Assembly (NCBI GenBank): GCA_964433555.1
Contig: CAYSRG010000007.1
Coordinates: 1 to 64,000 of the forward strand
Reading direction: 5' to 3'
DNA length: 64,000 nt
Origin: Stramentimicrobium sp964433555
GTDB taxonomy: Bacteria > Atribacterota > Phoenicimicrobiia > Phoenicimicrobiales > Stramentimicrobiaceae
Position 1 is the stretch's first letter, and every line of letters starts with the position of its first letter. The position numbers were made by a program, and so were the translations under genes. Of this stretch, positions 25,948 through 35,004 are shown piece after piece. The notes under the pieces are model-generated. The model ran no database searches and was not told the origin of the DNA. It saw only the letters and a list, made by a program, of their open reading frames with translations.

Positions 25948-28045
25948 TTTGCATTGCCTTTTCACGATAATGACATTCTTTGTTACTGCACTGGAAAAAA
26001 TTACCCTTACTCTTATTATTAATTTTTACTAGAATTGAACCACAATTGGGACATTTTTTATTCACAGGAGGGAATAAAGAATAAAAATTACAATCAGGAT
26101 ATTTGCTGCAGCCATAAAAGAACCTGCCTTTTTTACTTTTCAACTTAATAATTTCACCGGTACATCCTTCTCTGGGACACAAAACACCTATTTTAGTAAG
26201 ATAAGGTTTGGTTGGATGTTTAAGTGGAGATTCAGAGCAAGCTAAATATTTACCGTAAGGACCATTTTTTATTTCCATTAGGTTACCACATACGGTACAT
26301 TTTTCATCAGTCAACTCCTTAGATTTTTGTATCAATTTGTGAGGTGGATTCTCCTTAAGCTGGTTTATGTTTAGTAATAAAGATTTGTAAAAGTTATTTA
26401 AAATATTTTGCCAATTATGCTTTCCCGATTCTATTTTATCCAATTCATTTTCCATGATAGCTGTAAATTTTACGTTTATAATATTAGAAAAATATTCCAT
26501 TAGAAATTGATCTACAACAATTCCTAATTTAGTTGGAATTAATCGTTTATTTTCTTTTTCAACATAACCTCTACTAAGTATTTTATCAATTATCACTGCA
26601 TAGGTACTTGGTCTGCCTATGCCCTCTTTTTCTAATACTTTTACTAGGCTTGCTTCGTTATATCTAGCAGGTGGTTTGGTAAAGGATTGTTTTGAGTTAA
26701 TTTTTAATAATAGCAATTTTTCCTTTTCCCTTAAATCTGGAATAGATACCTTTTCAATTTCACTGTCTCCTAATATTTTTAGGTATCCAGGAAATATTAT
26801 AGTGGTTCCATTAACTTCAAAGATATAATGACCAGCTCTAATTTTAACATTCCTTCTTTCTAATATGGCAGATTTCATTTGACTGGCTATAAAATGTTTC
26901 CAAATTAATTGATAAAGTTTGTATTGATCTGGCTTGAGGTTATTCCTGATAGATTCAGGGTCTAGATTAATTGAGGTTGGCCTTATTGCTTCATGGGCAT
27001 CTTGTATTTTCATAGTTACTTTATTTTTTAATTTGGCTAAAGTACTTTTGCTAGACGAAACAAAATTTTTGCCATATTTTTCTGAAATATATTCTTGAGC
27101 ATTTATTTTTGCCTCATTTGAAATGCGTGTTGAATCGGTTCTCATGTAGGTAATTAATCCCAATGTCCCTACTCCCGTAATTGAAATTCCTTCATATAAT
27201 TGTTGAGCAATTTGCATAGTTCTCTTAACTGAAAAATTTAATCTATTATATGCTATTTGCTGTAGTGTACTTGTTTTTAAGGGGAGAGGAGGGTGTTTGA
27301 ATTCTTTGGTAGTGGTAATTTTGGAAACAGTAAATAGACATTTTTCAATTTCTTTGCAGCATAGTTCCGCTTCTTTTTGATTTTTAATCTTTATCTTGAT
27401 CCCATTTTTTGAGACTAGTGAGGCTTGAAAGACATTATCTTTTATATCTATATCTCTTAAAAGTAATACATTGATTTTCCAATATTCTTCAGGCTTGAAT
27501 GCTTCAATTTCTTTTTCTCTTTTAACAATAAAATGGACTGCGACTGATTGAACCCTACCCGCACTTTTGCCCCTGGTATATTTATAACACAAAGGGCTGA
27601 CTTGATATCCAACCAAACGATCTAGTAGTCTTCTGGCAATCTGAGAATTGACTATATTCATATTTAGCTCCCTGGGATTCTCTATTGCCTGTGTAATTAC
27701 GTTTTTGGTTATTTCATTAAAAGTAATTCTACATTTTTCACTGTTAATATTTAATTCTTTTGCTATATGCCATGAAATAGCTTCCCCTTCTCTATCTAGA
27801 TCTGTAGCTAATAATATTTTTTCTTTTCCCTCAGCAATATTTTTTATAAATTTAACTATCTGTCTTTTCCCCGGAATTGTAATCCAGGTTGGTTGAAAAT
27901 TATTTTCTATATCGATACCCATTCTTGATTTAGGTAAATCTTTTATGTGTCCTTTGCTTGAAATAATAAGGAATTTTTCACCTATCATTTCTTTTAATAC
28001 TCTTTCCTTTGTTGGTGATTCAACAATAATAAGAACTTTTTCCAT
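25940..28045 (-). CDS. topA: DNA topoisomerase I
   Basis: TopA relaxes negative supercoils by a 5'-phosphotyrosine single-strand break. The 701-residue protein has the TOPRIM domain with ATDLDREGEAI (about 80-90) and the IARRLLDRLVGYQVSPL block (136-152). The nucleophile is Tyr300 in LITYMRTDSTRIS. Three C-terminal zinc-ribbon units follow: Cys583/586/603 with the fourth cysteine not obvious, Cys623/628/646/652 and Cys665/668/686/691. Length is normal for a bacterial type IA enzyme. The stop overlaps the xerC start, so they are likely cotranscribed. Confidence 0.97.
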   Translation of the reverse strand: MEKVLIIVESPTKERVLKEMIGEKFLIISSKGHIKDLPKSRMGIDIENNFQPTWITIPGKRQIVKFIKNIAEGKEKILLATDLDREGEAISWHIAKELNINSEKCRITFNEITKNVITQAIENPRELNMNIVNSQIARRLLDRLVGYQVSPLCYKYTRGKSAGRVQSVAVHFIVKREKEIEAFKPEEYWKINVLLLRDIDIKDNVFQASLVSKNGIKIKIKNQKEAELCCKEIEKCLFTVSKITTTKEFKHPPLPLKTSTLQQIAYNRLNFSVKRTMQIAQQLYEGISITGVGTLGLITYMRTDSTRISNEAKINAQEYISEKYGKNFVSSSKSTLAKLKNKVTMKIQDAHEAIRPTSINLDPESIRNNLKPDQYKLYQLIWKHFIASQMKSAILERRNVKIRAGHYIFEVNGTTIIFPGYLKILGDSEIEKVSIPDLREKEKLLLLKINSKQSFTKPPARYNEASLVKVLEKEGIGRPSTYAVIIDKILSRGYVEKENKRLIPTKLGIVVDQFLMEYFSNIINVKFTAIMENELDKIESGKHNWQNILNNFYKSLLLNINQLKENPPHKLIQKSKELTDEKCTVCGNLMEIKNGPYGKYLACSESPLKHPTKPYLTKIGVLCPREGCTGEIIKLKSKKGRFFYGCSKYPDCNFYSLFPPVNKKCPNCGSILVKINNKSKGNFFQCSNKECHYREKAMQNE

Positions 28046-28061
28046 AAATATATTTTTCTAT

Positions 28062-28105
28062 TTCAGGATATTCAGGGAGAATCTGCTCCCTTGGATATCC
28101 CTTAA
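28062..28105. repeat. 44-bp palindromic repeat, copy 1
   Basis: This 44-base unit is identical to 28184-28227. It folds as two stacked helices: the outer pairs GGATAT with ATATCC and the inner pairs AGGGAG with CTCCCT around an AATCTG loop. It lies just upstream of topA. It is compact, has no coding potential, and looks like a REP- or MITE-type intergenic repeat. Confidence 0.8.
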
Positions 28106-28183
28106 TTCTCCTTTTAAATTAATAAAGTGATAAGTTATATATTTTATTTATCCCGATGTTCATAATCTTAGGTTATGAATATC

Positions 28184-28227
28184 TTCAGGATATTCAGGGA
28201 GAATCTGCTCCCTTGGATATCCCTTAA
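28184..28227. repeat. 44-bp palindromic repeat, copy 2
   Basis: This is the second exact copy of the unit at 28062-28105, in the same orientation and 122 bases away. Full identity over 44 bases in a non-coding region points to recent duplication, transposition or conversion. A diverged third copy is at 24852-24890. Confidence 0.8.
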
Positions 28228-28456
28228 ATCAATAAATAAATACTATTTAAATTTTTTAATATTGTTTGGAAAACAAGATAGATTTACTTTAGAATTTGTA
28301 TTTTTTTTAAGTGGTTTCAAGAATATTTCCCCTGATTACTTTTTCTTTAATCCTTTTTATAATAAATCCTGTTTTCGCCTAAAATATAAAAATTATAGGA
28401 ATTATATACCAATCTTAATATCTAATTTAGCATATATTTTCATATTAACAAAGAAC

Positions 28457-28502
28457 ATTTTATAGTATTGTAATATCAGAAAAAAATTCACTACTATAAA
28501 AT
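28457..28502. repeat. 46-bp element with perfect 11-bp terminal inverted repeats
   Basis: ATTTTATAGTA (28457-28467) and TACTATAAAAT (28492-28502) are perfect inverted repeats around a 24-base centre. The element ends nine bases from the plsY stop (28511) on the minus strand. Related elements occur downstream of hslU and xerC and in the rpmB-ispH gap. It may be a REP-like repeat or an unusual 3'-end hairpin; no proper U-run follows. Confidence 0.5.
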
Positions 28503-28510
28503 ATTAAGTA

Positions 28511-29137
28511 TTATATTCTTTTATCAGTTTTTTCAGAGATTATTTTATTCTCTTTATGTTGTATCAATCGAATAATATTAGCACGGTGACGTAATAATGC
28601 CAATAGATTTATTATTATTAAAAAATATTTAAATTCAACAGGTGTTCTGAAGACAAACGATAGAATAAACATGCTAAATACTGAAATGATTGAACCAACC
28701 ACTGCAAATTTTAGTGTTACTACTAATACCCCCCATATTAATGCAGAGATAAGTGCAATATTAGGGAAAAGAGCAAGGATCACCCCATAGGTAGTAGCTA
28801 TGCCTTTGCCGCCATTGAATTTCAGAAAAATAGACCAGTTATGACCAAGAATAGCAAAAAGTCCTGTTAACAACAAAATACTAATGTTTCCTGTTATTAT
28901 TGATCTAGCAAGATATACCGATAAAAATCCCTTTAAACAATCCCCAATCAGAGCCAATATGGCATATCTAACACCCAAAACACGAAAAGTATTTGCTACC
29001 CCAATATTACCGCTACCATATTTTCTGATGTCAATATTTTTTAAGTATTTACCTATTAAGTAACCAAAAGGAATAGAACCAAAGGTATAGCTGAAAACCA
29101 AGATTATAATAATTTTTATTAACATAATTATTTCCAT
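28511..29137 (-). CDS. plsY: Glycerol-3-phosphate acyltransferase PlsY
   Basis: PlsY acylates glycerol-3-phosphate using acyl-phosphate, the first step of phospholipid synthesis in most bacteria. The 208-residue integral membrane protein has the motifs GSIPFGYLIGK (about 21-31), YGSGNIGVANTFR (about 40-52) and the later GHNWSIFLKFNGGKGIATTYG (split over about 97-117). Its acyl-phosphate partner enzyme PlsX is not in the window. The chosen ATG has AAGG six bases upstream. It lies eight bases after der. Confidence 0.95.
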   Translation of the reverse strand: MEIIMLIKIIIILVFSYTFGSIPFGYLIGKYLKNIDIRKYGSGNIGVANTFRVLGVRYAILALIGDCLKGFLSVYLARSIITGNISILLLTGLFAILGHNWSIFLKFNGGKGIATTYGVILALFPNIALISALIWGVLVVTLKFAVVGSIISVFSMFILSFVFRTPVEFKYFLIIINLLALLRHRANIIRLIQHKENKIISEKTDKRI

Positions 29138-29145
29138 TTTATGCC

Positions 29146-30477
29146 TTATTTACTCTTTTCATAAAGAAATACAATTGGAATGCCTCTTAAATCAAAGTTT
29201 TGAATAAATTGATTTTCTATATACCTTTGATAGGAATTATATAGAAGTTCAGGTTTATTCACAAATATTCTGAAAGTAGGAGGCTTAATTCCGATTTGAG
29301 TAATATAATAAAAATGTATTCTTCTACCATTGATTATCTTTGGGATTCTTCTATTTACAATCTTTTGTAAAAAATTGTTTAATTCAGAAGTAGATATTTT
29401 ATTATTATATTTGCAAAATATTTCAATGATTTTTTTTAAAACTGGTAAGAAATCTTTTTTAGGATCTATTGCTATTGTGGTCAAAATAGGAGCATTTTTA
29501 AGAAATCTAAAGTTATATTTACTTATTTGTAAAAGGTATTTTTTGTCAATTTCCTTTTGTTTGCTTATTAAATCATATTTATTTAATAAAACAATACAAG
29601 CTTTCTTATCTTCAATAATTCTTCTGGCCAGACGTTTATCCTGCATACTGATAGCATGGGAAGCATCCAAAACTAATAATACTATATCAGCTTTTTTAAT
29701 AGCTTCGATTGATCTTAAATTTCCGTAATATTCGATTTTTTGTTTTACGCTTTTTTTTCGCCTCAATCCTGAAGTATCAATAAAATTAAGTCTATATTTA
29801 TCAAAATTTAGTGACACTTCTATTGCATCTCTGGTGGTACCAGGATTCTCATCTACAATAATTCTATCTTCTTTTAAAATGGCATTTAAAATACTGGATT
29901 TACCAACATTTGGTTTACCTATGATGGCAACTCTTATTAGATAATCAGGATTTTCACTTAAATCAACTTTTTTGTCTTTATCAGGTATTAAAGCTGTTAT
30001 TCTGTCCAGTAATTCACTAATATTGATTTCCTGTTCTGCAGAAATAAGACATGGTTCTCCCAGACCTAAGAGATAAAATTCACTAAAAAAATAATTCTTA
30101 TTTTTTATGTCACTCTTGTTTATTACTAATATGGTTTTTTTATGATTTTTTCGAATGAATCTGGCAATATCGATATCTTCCTGTTGAATTCCTGTCTTAA
30201 CATCCAAAAGAAGTAAAATAATTTCAGAATCAGAGATAGCTTTTATTGCCTGTTCTAAAATCTTTTTTTGTATGCTATTTTGTTTATCGATATAATCAAT
30301 ACCACCAGTATCTATTAATGTGAATGGTTTGCCCTGCCATTGAACTTCTGCATAATTTCTATCACGAGTAATACCGGCTTCAGATAGGACAATAGATTTT
30401 TTAAAACCAATTATACGATTAAATAGAGTGGATTTTCCTGTATTTGTTTTTCCAATAATGGCAACCTTTATATCCAT
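29146..30477 (-). CDS. der: Ribosome-assembly GTPase Der (EngA)
   Basis: Der is an essential GTPase with two tandem G domains that acts in 50S maturation. The 443-residue protein shows the first G domain (GKTNTGKST at 9-17, DTGG near 57, NKSD near 119), the second (GKPNVGKSS near 187-195, DTSG, NKYD) and the C-terminal KH-like domain (about 350-440) with YYITQIGIKPPTFRIFVN. Length is typical. It lies between rpe and plsY; the der-plsY pair is common in Bacillota. Confidence 0.97.
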   Translation of the reverse strand: MDIKVAIIGKTNTGKSTLFNRIIGFKKSIVLSEAGITRDRNYAEVQWQGKPFTLIDTGGIDYIDKQNSIQKKILEQAIKAISDSEIILLLLDVKTGIQQEDIDIARFIRKNHKKTILVINKSDIKNKNYFFSEFYLLGLGEPCLISAEQEINISELLDRITALIPDKDKKVDLSENPDYLIRVAIIGKPNVGKSSILNAILKEDRIIVDENPGTTRDAIEVSLNFDKYRLNFIDTSGLRRKKSVKQKIEYYGNLRSIEAIKKADIVLLVLDASHAISMQDKRLARRIIEDKKACIVLLNKYDLISKQKEIDKKYLLQISKYNFRFLKNAPILTTIAIDPKKDFLPVLKKIIEIFCKYNNKISTSELNNFLQKIVNRRIPKIINGRRIHFYYITQIGIKPPTFRIFVNKPELLYNSYQRYIENQFIQNFDLRGIPIVFLYEKSK

Positions 30478-30516
30478 ATTTTTAAATAACCACTTAGTTA
30501 AGAACGGATTGAATAA

Positions 30517-31188
30517 TTATAATGATTTTAACTTTCTTTGAAGTTTTTTTATCATATTTTCAGGATTTTCAGCTTCAAATATTTCAGAACCGACTACTAA
30601 GATATTTGCTCCAGTTTTATTTATGGTCTGAATATTCTTGACATTAATACCCCCATCAACCTGGATATTAATATTTTTCTTACTTTGATTTACTATTTCT
30701 CTAGCCTGAGCAATCTTTTGTAACATAGTCGGGATAAATTGTTGCCCACCAAAACCTGGATTAACGGTCATAATCAATATTACATCCAGCTTGTCTAATA
30801 CATACTTAATCATCTCTAAGGGAGTTGAAGGATTTAATGCCACTCCTACTGTCAAACCAGAATCAATTATCATTTGTAATGTTTTATCTAAATGCAAGCA
30901 AGTTTCAACATGAACGATTAAACTATCTTGAACATGTAACACTTCGGAAAATACTTTTATATATCTTTCCGGCTTTTCTATCATTAAATGAACACTAAGA
31001 GGAAGGCTTGTATTTTTTCTAATTGTTTCGACTATTTTAGGCCCAAAAGTAATGTTTGGAACAAAATTACCATCCATAATATCGAGATGAATTAAATCAA
31101 CTTTACATCTTTCTAAAATATGTAGAACTTCACTCAGACAGGAAAAATCAGCATTTAGTATTGATGGAGCTAATCTATTTTTTAACAT
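30517..31188 (-). CDS. rpe: Ribulose-phosphate 3-epimerase
   Basis: Rpe interconverts ribulose 5-phosphate and xylulose 5-phosphate in the pentose phosphate pathway. The 223-residue TIM-barrel protein has APSILNADF near the start, the metal-site segment HLDIMDGNFVPNITFGP (about 35-51), SVHLMIEKPERY, MTVNPGFGGQQFI with catalytic residues, and the phosphate-binding QVDGGIN and VVGSEIF near the end. No oddities. It lies between comM and der, probably in one transcript. Confidence 0.97.
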   Translation of the reverse strand: MLKNRLAPSILNADFSCLSEVLHILERCKVDLIHLDIMDGNFVPNITFGPKIVETIRKNTSLPLSVHLMIEKPERYIKVFSEVLHVQDSLIVHVETCLHLDKTLQMIIDSGLTVGVALNPSTPLEMIKYVLDKLDVILIMTVNPGFGGQQFIPTMLQKIAQAREIVNQSKKNINIQVDGGINVKNIQTINKTGANILVVGSEIFEAENPENMIKKLQRKLKSL

Positions 31189-31220
31189 CTTATTAACCTT
31201 TTCTATTTAAACAAATATTT

Positions 31221-32756
31221 TTATATTAAATATTCTCTATCCAGGCTTCTATATTGGATAGCTTCGGCAATATGTATAGTTTGAATTTTTTCCATTAAAG
31301 CAAGATCAGCAATTGTTCTTGCTAACTTTAATATTTTATCATATGCCCGAGCACTCAATTTTAATTTTTCCATTGCATGGCTTAATAAATCCCATGCTTC
31401 AATGGATAACGAGCAGTATTTTTCAATATCTTTCCGATTCATCTGTGAATTATTATAAGTATTTCTATCTTTAAAACGTTTTAATTGCATTTTTCTGGCT
31501 TTTTCAATTCTTTTTCTAATTTCACTAGAACGTTCGTTGTGATTTTTTCTATTTACTAATTCTTTATAATCTAATCTTGGAACTTCAATCTGAATATCTA
31601 TTCTATCTAATAGTGGACCTGAAATCCTTGCTCTATACTTCTGAATTTGATATGAGGTACAGGTACATTGTTTAACAGGGTCACCGAAATAACCACAGGG
31701 ACAGGGGTTAGCAGCGGCTACCAGCATAAAGTGAGATAAATAAGTTACTGAACGTAAAGCTCTGGAAATATTGACCCTTCCATTTTCTATTGGTTGACGT
31801 AATGACTCTAAAGCTGTACGATTAAACTCAGGAAGTTCATCTAAAAATAATACTCCATTATGGGCTAAACTTATTTCACCTGGTTTTGGTATTGTTCCAC
31901 CTCCAATAAGTCCAATATCGCTTATGGTATGATGTGGTGATCGAAAAGGTCTTCTAGTCATGACAGGACATTTTCTATTAGCTAAATTAGAAATGCTGTA
32001 TAAACGAGTTATTTCAATTGCTTCTTCCAAAGTTAAGCTGGGTAAAATTGTCGGGATACGTTTTGCCAACATAGTTTTACCCGAACCAGGTGGACCGATC
32101 ATTATCATATTATGACCACCTGCAGCTGCTACCTCCAGGGCTCTTTTAGCCTGCTGCTGACCTTTGACGTCTGAAAAGTCTACTAAATAGTCATCACTGT
32201 TAGACATTAGTTCTTCTTTATTAACACAAAAATGCTTTATATTAATTTCTTTATTTAAAAATTGAACTACTTGACGTAAATTGGAAACAGGATAAATATT
32301 TATTCCATCAACTATTCCTGCCTCTCGGGCATTTTCCTGAGGAACAATAATATTATTAATACCATTTTTCTTAGCCATTAAAGCAATTGATAATACTCCA
32401 TTTACTGGCTTTATGCCACCATTAAGAGAGAGTTCACCAATGATAATAAAATTTTTATAAAAAATACTTTGTATTTGTTCATTGGCAATTAATATTCCAA
32501 TAGCAATAGGTAAATCCAAGGCTGGTCCTTCTTTTTTGATATCAGCTGGAGCTAAATTAACGGTTATCCTTTGCATAGGAAATTGATATTCAGCATTTCT
32601 TAAAGCAGATCTAACTCTTTCTCTCGATTCTTGCACGGCAGTGTCAGGTAAACCTACAATATTAAAAGAAGGTAATCCATTGGCAACATCTACTTCTACT
32701 TCAACAATAAATGCCTCTACACCTAAAAGTGCGGAACTACAAAGTTTTGAAATCAA
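31221..32756 (-). CDS. comM: YifB/ComM-family Mg-chelatase-like AAA+ ATPase
   Basis: ComM is a hexameric helicase that promotes branch migration during natural transformation; many bacteria carry it without proven competence. The protein has the Lon-like N-terminal domain (VEVDVANGLPSFNIVGLPDTAVQES), Walker A GPPGSGKTML, the SPHHTISDIGLIGGG loop, Walker B GVLFLDELPEF and the cysteine motif ANPCPCGYFGD. A TTG at 32756 gives the family start MISKLCSSALLG and has GGTGA upstream; a TTG at 32768 adds four residues but lacks spacing. It stands between yraN and rpe; dprA, its common neighbour, is missing. Confidence 0.92.
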   Translation of the reverse strand: MISKLCSSALLGVEAFIVEVEVDVANGLPSFNIVGLPDTAVQESRERVRSALRNAEYQFPMQRITVNLAPADIKKEGPALDLPIAIGILIANEQIQSIFYKNFIIIGELSLNGGIKPVNGVLSIALMAKKNGINNIIVPQENAREAGIVDGINIYPVSNLRQVVQFLNKEINIKHFCVNKEELMSNSDDYLVDFSDVKGQQQAKRALEVAAAGGHNMIMIGPPGSGKTMLAKRIPTILPSLTLEEAIEITRLYSISNLANRKCPVMTRRPFRSPHHTISDIGLIGGGTIPKPGEISLAHNGVLFLDELPEFNRTALESLRQPIENGRVNISRALRSVTYLSHFMLVAAANPCPCGYFGDPVKQCTCTSYQIQKYRARISGPLLDRIDIQIEVPRLDYKELVNRKNHNERSSEIRKRIEKARKMQLKRFKDRNTYNNSQMNRKDIEKYCSLSIEAWDLLSHAMEKLKLSARAYDKILKLARTIADLALMEKIQTIHIAEAIQYRSLDREYLI

Positions 32757-32788
32757 GATATCACCCAAACCTATTATTATTTTAAATT

Positions 32789-33142
32789 TTATTGATGAAA
32801 CGCATTAGTAATATGATTTATCTTTGTTAAAAAATTATTATTCAAATTAAGAGCTATAACATCAAAGCGAAAAAGCTTATCTTTAATCTTGTGTTGTTTG
32901 ATATATAGTTCTGCTACTTTTATAATTTTATTTTTCTTATATTGAGTAATTGACTCTTCTGGGGAACCACATATATCTGATCTTCTAGATTTTACTTCAA
33001 TAAAACAAATACAATTATTCTTTTCGGCAATTATATCTATTTCACCAAAAGATACTTTATAATTTTGCTCTAAAATATGATATCCCTTTTTGTTAAGGTA
33101 ATATCTGGCAATTTTTTCTCCAGTATTTCCTGTATTATTCAT
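32789..33142 (-). CDS. YraN-family (UPF0102) nuclease-like protein
   Basis: The 117-residue protein is a small member of the UPF0102 family with a Holliday-junction-resolvase-like PD-(D/E)XK fold. The core is visible as GEKIARYYLNKKGYHILEQN, then GEIDIIAEK (Asp of the PD motif) and CICFIEVKSRR (the EXK motif, about 45-55). The function of the family is not proven. It lies between rnhB and comM, its usual place in many bacteria, two bases below rnhB. Confidence 0.9.
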   Translation of the reverse strand: MNNTGNTGEKIARYYLNKKGYHILEQNYKVSFGEIDIIAEKNNCICFIEVKSRRSDICGSPEESITQYKKNKIIKVAELYIKQHKIKDKLFRFDVIALNLNNNFLTKINHITNAFHQ

Positions 33143-33144
33143 TA

Positions 33145-33861
33145 TTACTCATCTAGATTTATTGAATTATATATTTCTGGGGTATTTATTTTATTGATTA
33201 TTACACCTTTGAATGTTTTTCGATGAATAGGGCAATATCCATACGCCTTTATCGCTGCGAGATGTTTCTTTGTCCCATATCCCATGTTTTGATTAAAGAG
33301 ATATAGTGGGTATTTTTCATGATATTTCTTCATAAGATTATCTCGATATACTTTAGCTACAACTGATGCCGCAGCTATGGAAATACTTTTATCTTCTCCC
33401 TTAATAATGCTATCTTGTGATATATTAATAAATGGAATTTTTAAGGCGTCAACTAACAAATAATCGGGGCATTGATTAAGAGATATAATTGCTCTTTTCA
33501 TTGCCAGTATGGTTGCCTTTAGAATATTTATTCTATCAATGGTACTGGAATCAACTAAACCTATGCCTATATCATAAGATTTTTCCCTAATTAATTTAGA
33601 TAAATATTCCCTTTTAACTTTGCTTATTTTTTTAGAATCTTTTAAATTTGTAATAAAAAAAGAGTCAATATCTTTTATTACTATTGCAGCAGCAACAACG
33701 GGACCGGCTAAAGCACCTCTTCCTACTTCGTCAATACCAGCGATACACTGGAAACCGGAAGAAAATAACTTTCGTTCAATAACTTTTAGTCTTTCTATCC
33801 TTATTCTTTCCTGGTATAAAAAATTAATTTTTCTTTTTAAACGAAAAACTTCTTCTTTCAA
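33145..33861 (-). CDS. rnhB: Ribonuclease HII
   Basis: RNase HII cuts RNA in RNA-DNA hybrids and starts removal of single ribonucleotides. The 238-residue protein has the catalytic GIDEVGRGALAGPV (42-55, Asp44 and Glu45), further acidic positions in YLLVDALKI and the SIAAASVVAKVYRD segment. A 40-residue helical N-terminal extension is present, as in many Bacillota forms. The TTG start has no clear ribosome binding site, so the exact N-terminus is uncertain. It follows rplS by 25 bases. Confidence 0.95.
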   Translation of the reverse strand: MKEEVFRLKRKINFLYQERIRIERLKVIERKLFSSGFQCIAGIDEVGRGALAGPVVAAAIVIKDIDSFFITNLKDSKKISKVKREYLSKLIREKSYDIGIGLVDSSTIDRINILKATILAMKRAIISLNQCPDYLLVDALKIPFINISQDSIIKGEDKSISIAAASVVAKVYRDNLMKKYHEKYPLYLFNQNMGYGTKKHLAAIKAYGYCPIHRKTFKGVIINKINTPEIYNSINLDE

Positions 33862-33885
33862 TTTAGTTAATCTGATGATGAAAAA

Positions 33886-34218
33886 TTAGGTCATCAATCC
33901 CTTTTGTCCAACTCTGTCTCTTAAAAAGTATAATTTAGCTTTTCTTGCTGAGCCACTTTTAACGAGTTTAATCTTTTCTATATTTGGAGAATGTATCGGA
34001 AAGATCTTCTCAACGCCAATACCTTTAGTAACCTTTCTTACCGTAATTGTTTCTCTACTTCCACTATGTTTTCTAGCGATTAAAATTCCTCGGAAAATCT
34101 GAGTCCTTTTTCTCTCACCTTCAATAATCCTTTGGTGTACTTCAATCAAATCCCCAGGTTTTGCTTCTAATATTTCTTTTTTTAATTGCTCATCTTCAAT
34201 ATTTTTAATATAATTCAT
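33886..34218 (-). CDS. rplS: 50S ribosomal protein L19
   Basis: L19 lies at the 30S-50S interface of the ribosome. The 110-residue protein has the family blocks PGDLIEVHQRIIEGERKR, FRGILIARKHSG and the C-terminal RKAKLYFLRDRVGQ. Length matches. It follows trmD by 20 bases in the rpsP-khpA-trmD-rplS cluster, with AAGGGAG before the ATG. Confidence 0.98.
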   Translation of the reverse strand: MNYIKNIEDEQLKKEILEAKPGDLIEVHQRIIEGERKRTQIFRGILIARKHSGSRETITVRKVTKGIGVEKIFPIHSPNIEKIKLVKSGSARKAKLYFLRDRVGQKGLMT

Positions 34219-34237
34219 TAGTATCTCCCTTTCTTTT

Positions 34238-34978
34238 CTAACTGAGTGTTTTTAGATCATTGATTATTTTAAGCTCTTCTTTGGAAAACTTTCTATCAGC
34301 TAACAAATCGGGTCTACGAATAATTGTTCTTAATAAAGATTGTTTTATTCTCCACCTTTTGATTCTTTTATGATCCCCAGATAATAATACTTCAGGAACT
34401 TCATGCCCCTTATATTTCTCAGGTCTGGTAAAATGAGGATAATCAAGTATACCATTATAAAACGAATCATTCTTCAATGATTCTTTCTTTCCTAATACAC
34501 CTGGCAACATTCTAGTTATTGCATCAACCAGAACCATTACCGGTATTTCTCCCCCTGTTAAAACATAATCTCCGATTGAAATCTCTTCTGCATTTAATAT
34601 ACGATAAACTCTCTCATCAATACCTTCGTATCTTCCACAAATAAAAATAATTTTTTCAAAATATGATAATTGATTCACTATTTTTTGATTAAGAATTTTA
34701 CCTTGAGCAGAAGTAATTATTATCTTGCTATCAATCCAACTACTATCTTTTTTAAAAATATATTCTACTGATTCAACTATAGGCTCGGGTTTTAATACCA
34801 TTCCAGGGCCACCACCATAGGAGTAGTCATCAACACTCTTATGCTTATCTTTAGCAAAATCTCTAATATCTATAATGTTAATATTTACTAAATTTTTATC
34901 CTTAGCTCTTTTAATAATGCTTTCTGAAAATGGTGAATTAAACATCTCTGGAAAAATTGTCAAAATTATTATTTCCAT
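34238..34978 (-). CDS. trmD: tRNA (guanine-N1)-methyltransferase
   Basis: TrmD methylates G37 of tRNAs reading CUN, CCN and CGG, which includes the tRNA-Arg(CCG) of this window. The 246-residue SPOUT enzyme has LTIFPEMFNSPF near the start, YSYGGGPGMVLKPEP (about 53-67), ICGRYEGIDERV, and the knot region EISIGDYVLTGGEIPVMVL followed by PHFTRPEKYKG. It lies between khpA and rplS. RimM, normally encoded between khpA and trmD, is missing; the gap is 26 bases. Confidence 0.98.
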   Translation of the reverse strand: MEIIILTIFPEMFNSPFSESIIKRAKDKNLVNINIIDIRDFAKDKHKSVDDYSYGGGPGMVLKPEPIVESVEYIFKKDSSWIDSKIIITSAQGKILNQKIVNQLSYFEKIIFICGRYEGIDERVYRILNAEEISIGDYVLTGGEIPVMVLVDAITRMLPGVLGKKESLKNDSFYNGILDYPHFTRPEKYKGHEVPEVLLSGDHKRIKRWRIKQSLLRTIIRRPDLLADRKFSKEELKIINDLKTLS

Positions 34979-35004
34979 TTTTAATCCTATTTGTTACTAT
35001 TTTA

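Larger units (their letters stand above)
28046..28510. other. Repeat-rich intergenic region between plsY and topA
   Basis: These 465 bases have no credible gene. They hold two exact 44-base palindromic repeats (28062-28105 and 28184-28227), a TTCATAA/TTATGAA hairpin (28159-28179) between them, and a 46-base inverted-repeat element (28457-28502) next to the plsY stop. The rest, about 28230-28450, is AT-rich and shows nothing I can name. The topA promoter should be here but no clear match is visible. Confidence 0.6.

Noticed and set aside
28062..28227. CRISPR array
   Set aside because: Only two copies of the 44-bp unit occur, 78 bases of unlike sequence separate them, and no cas genes are present.
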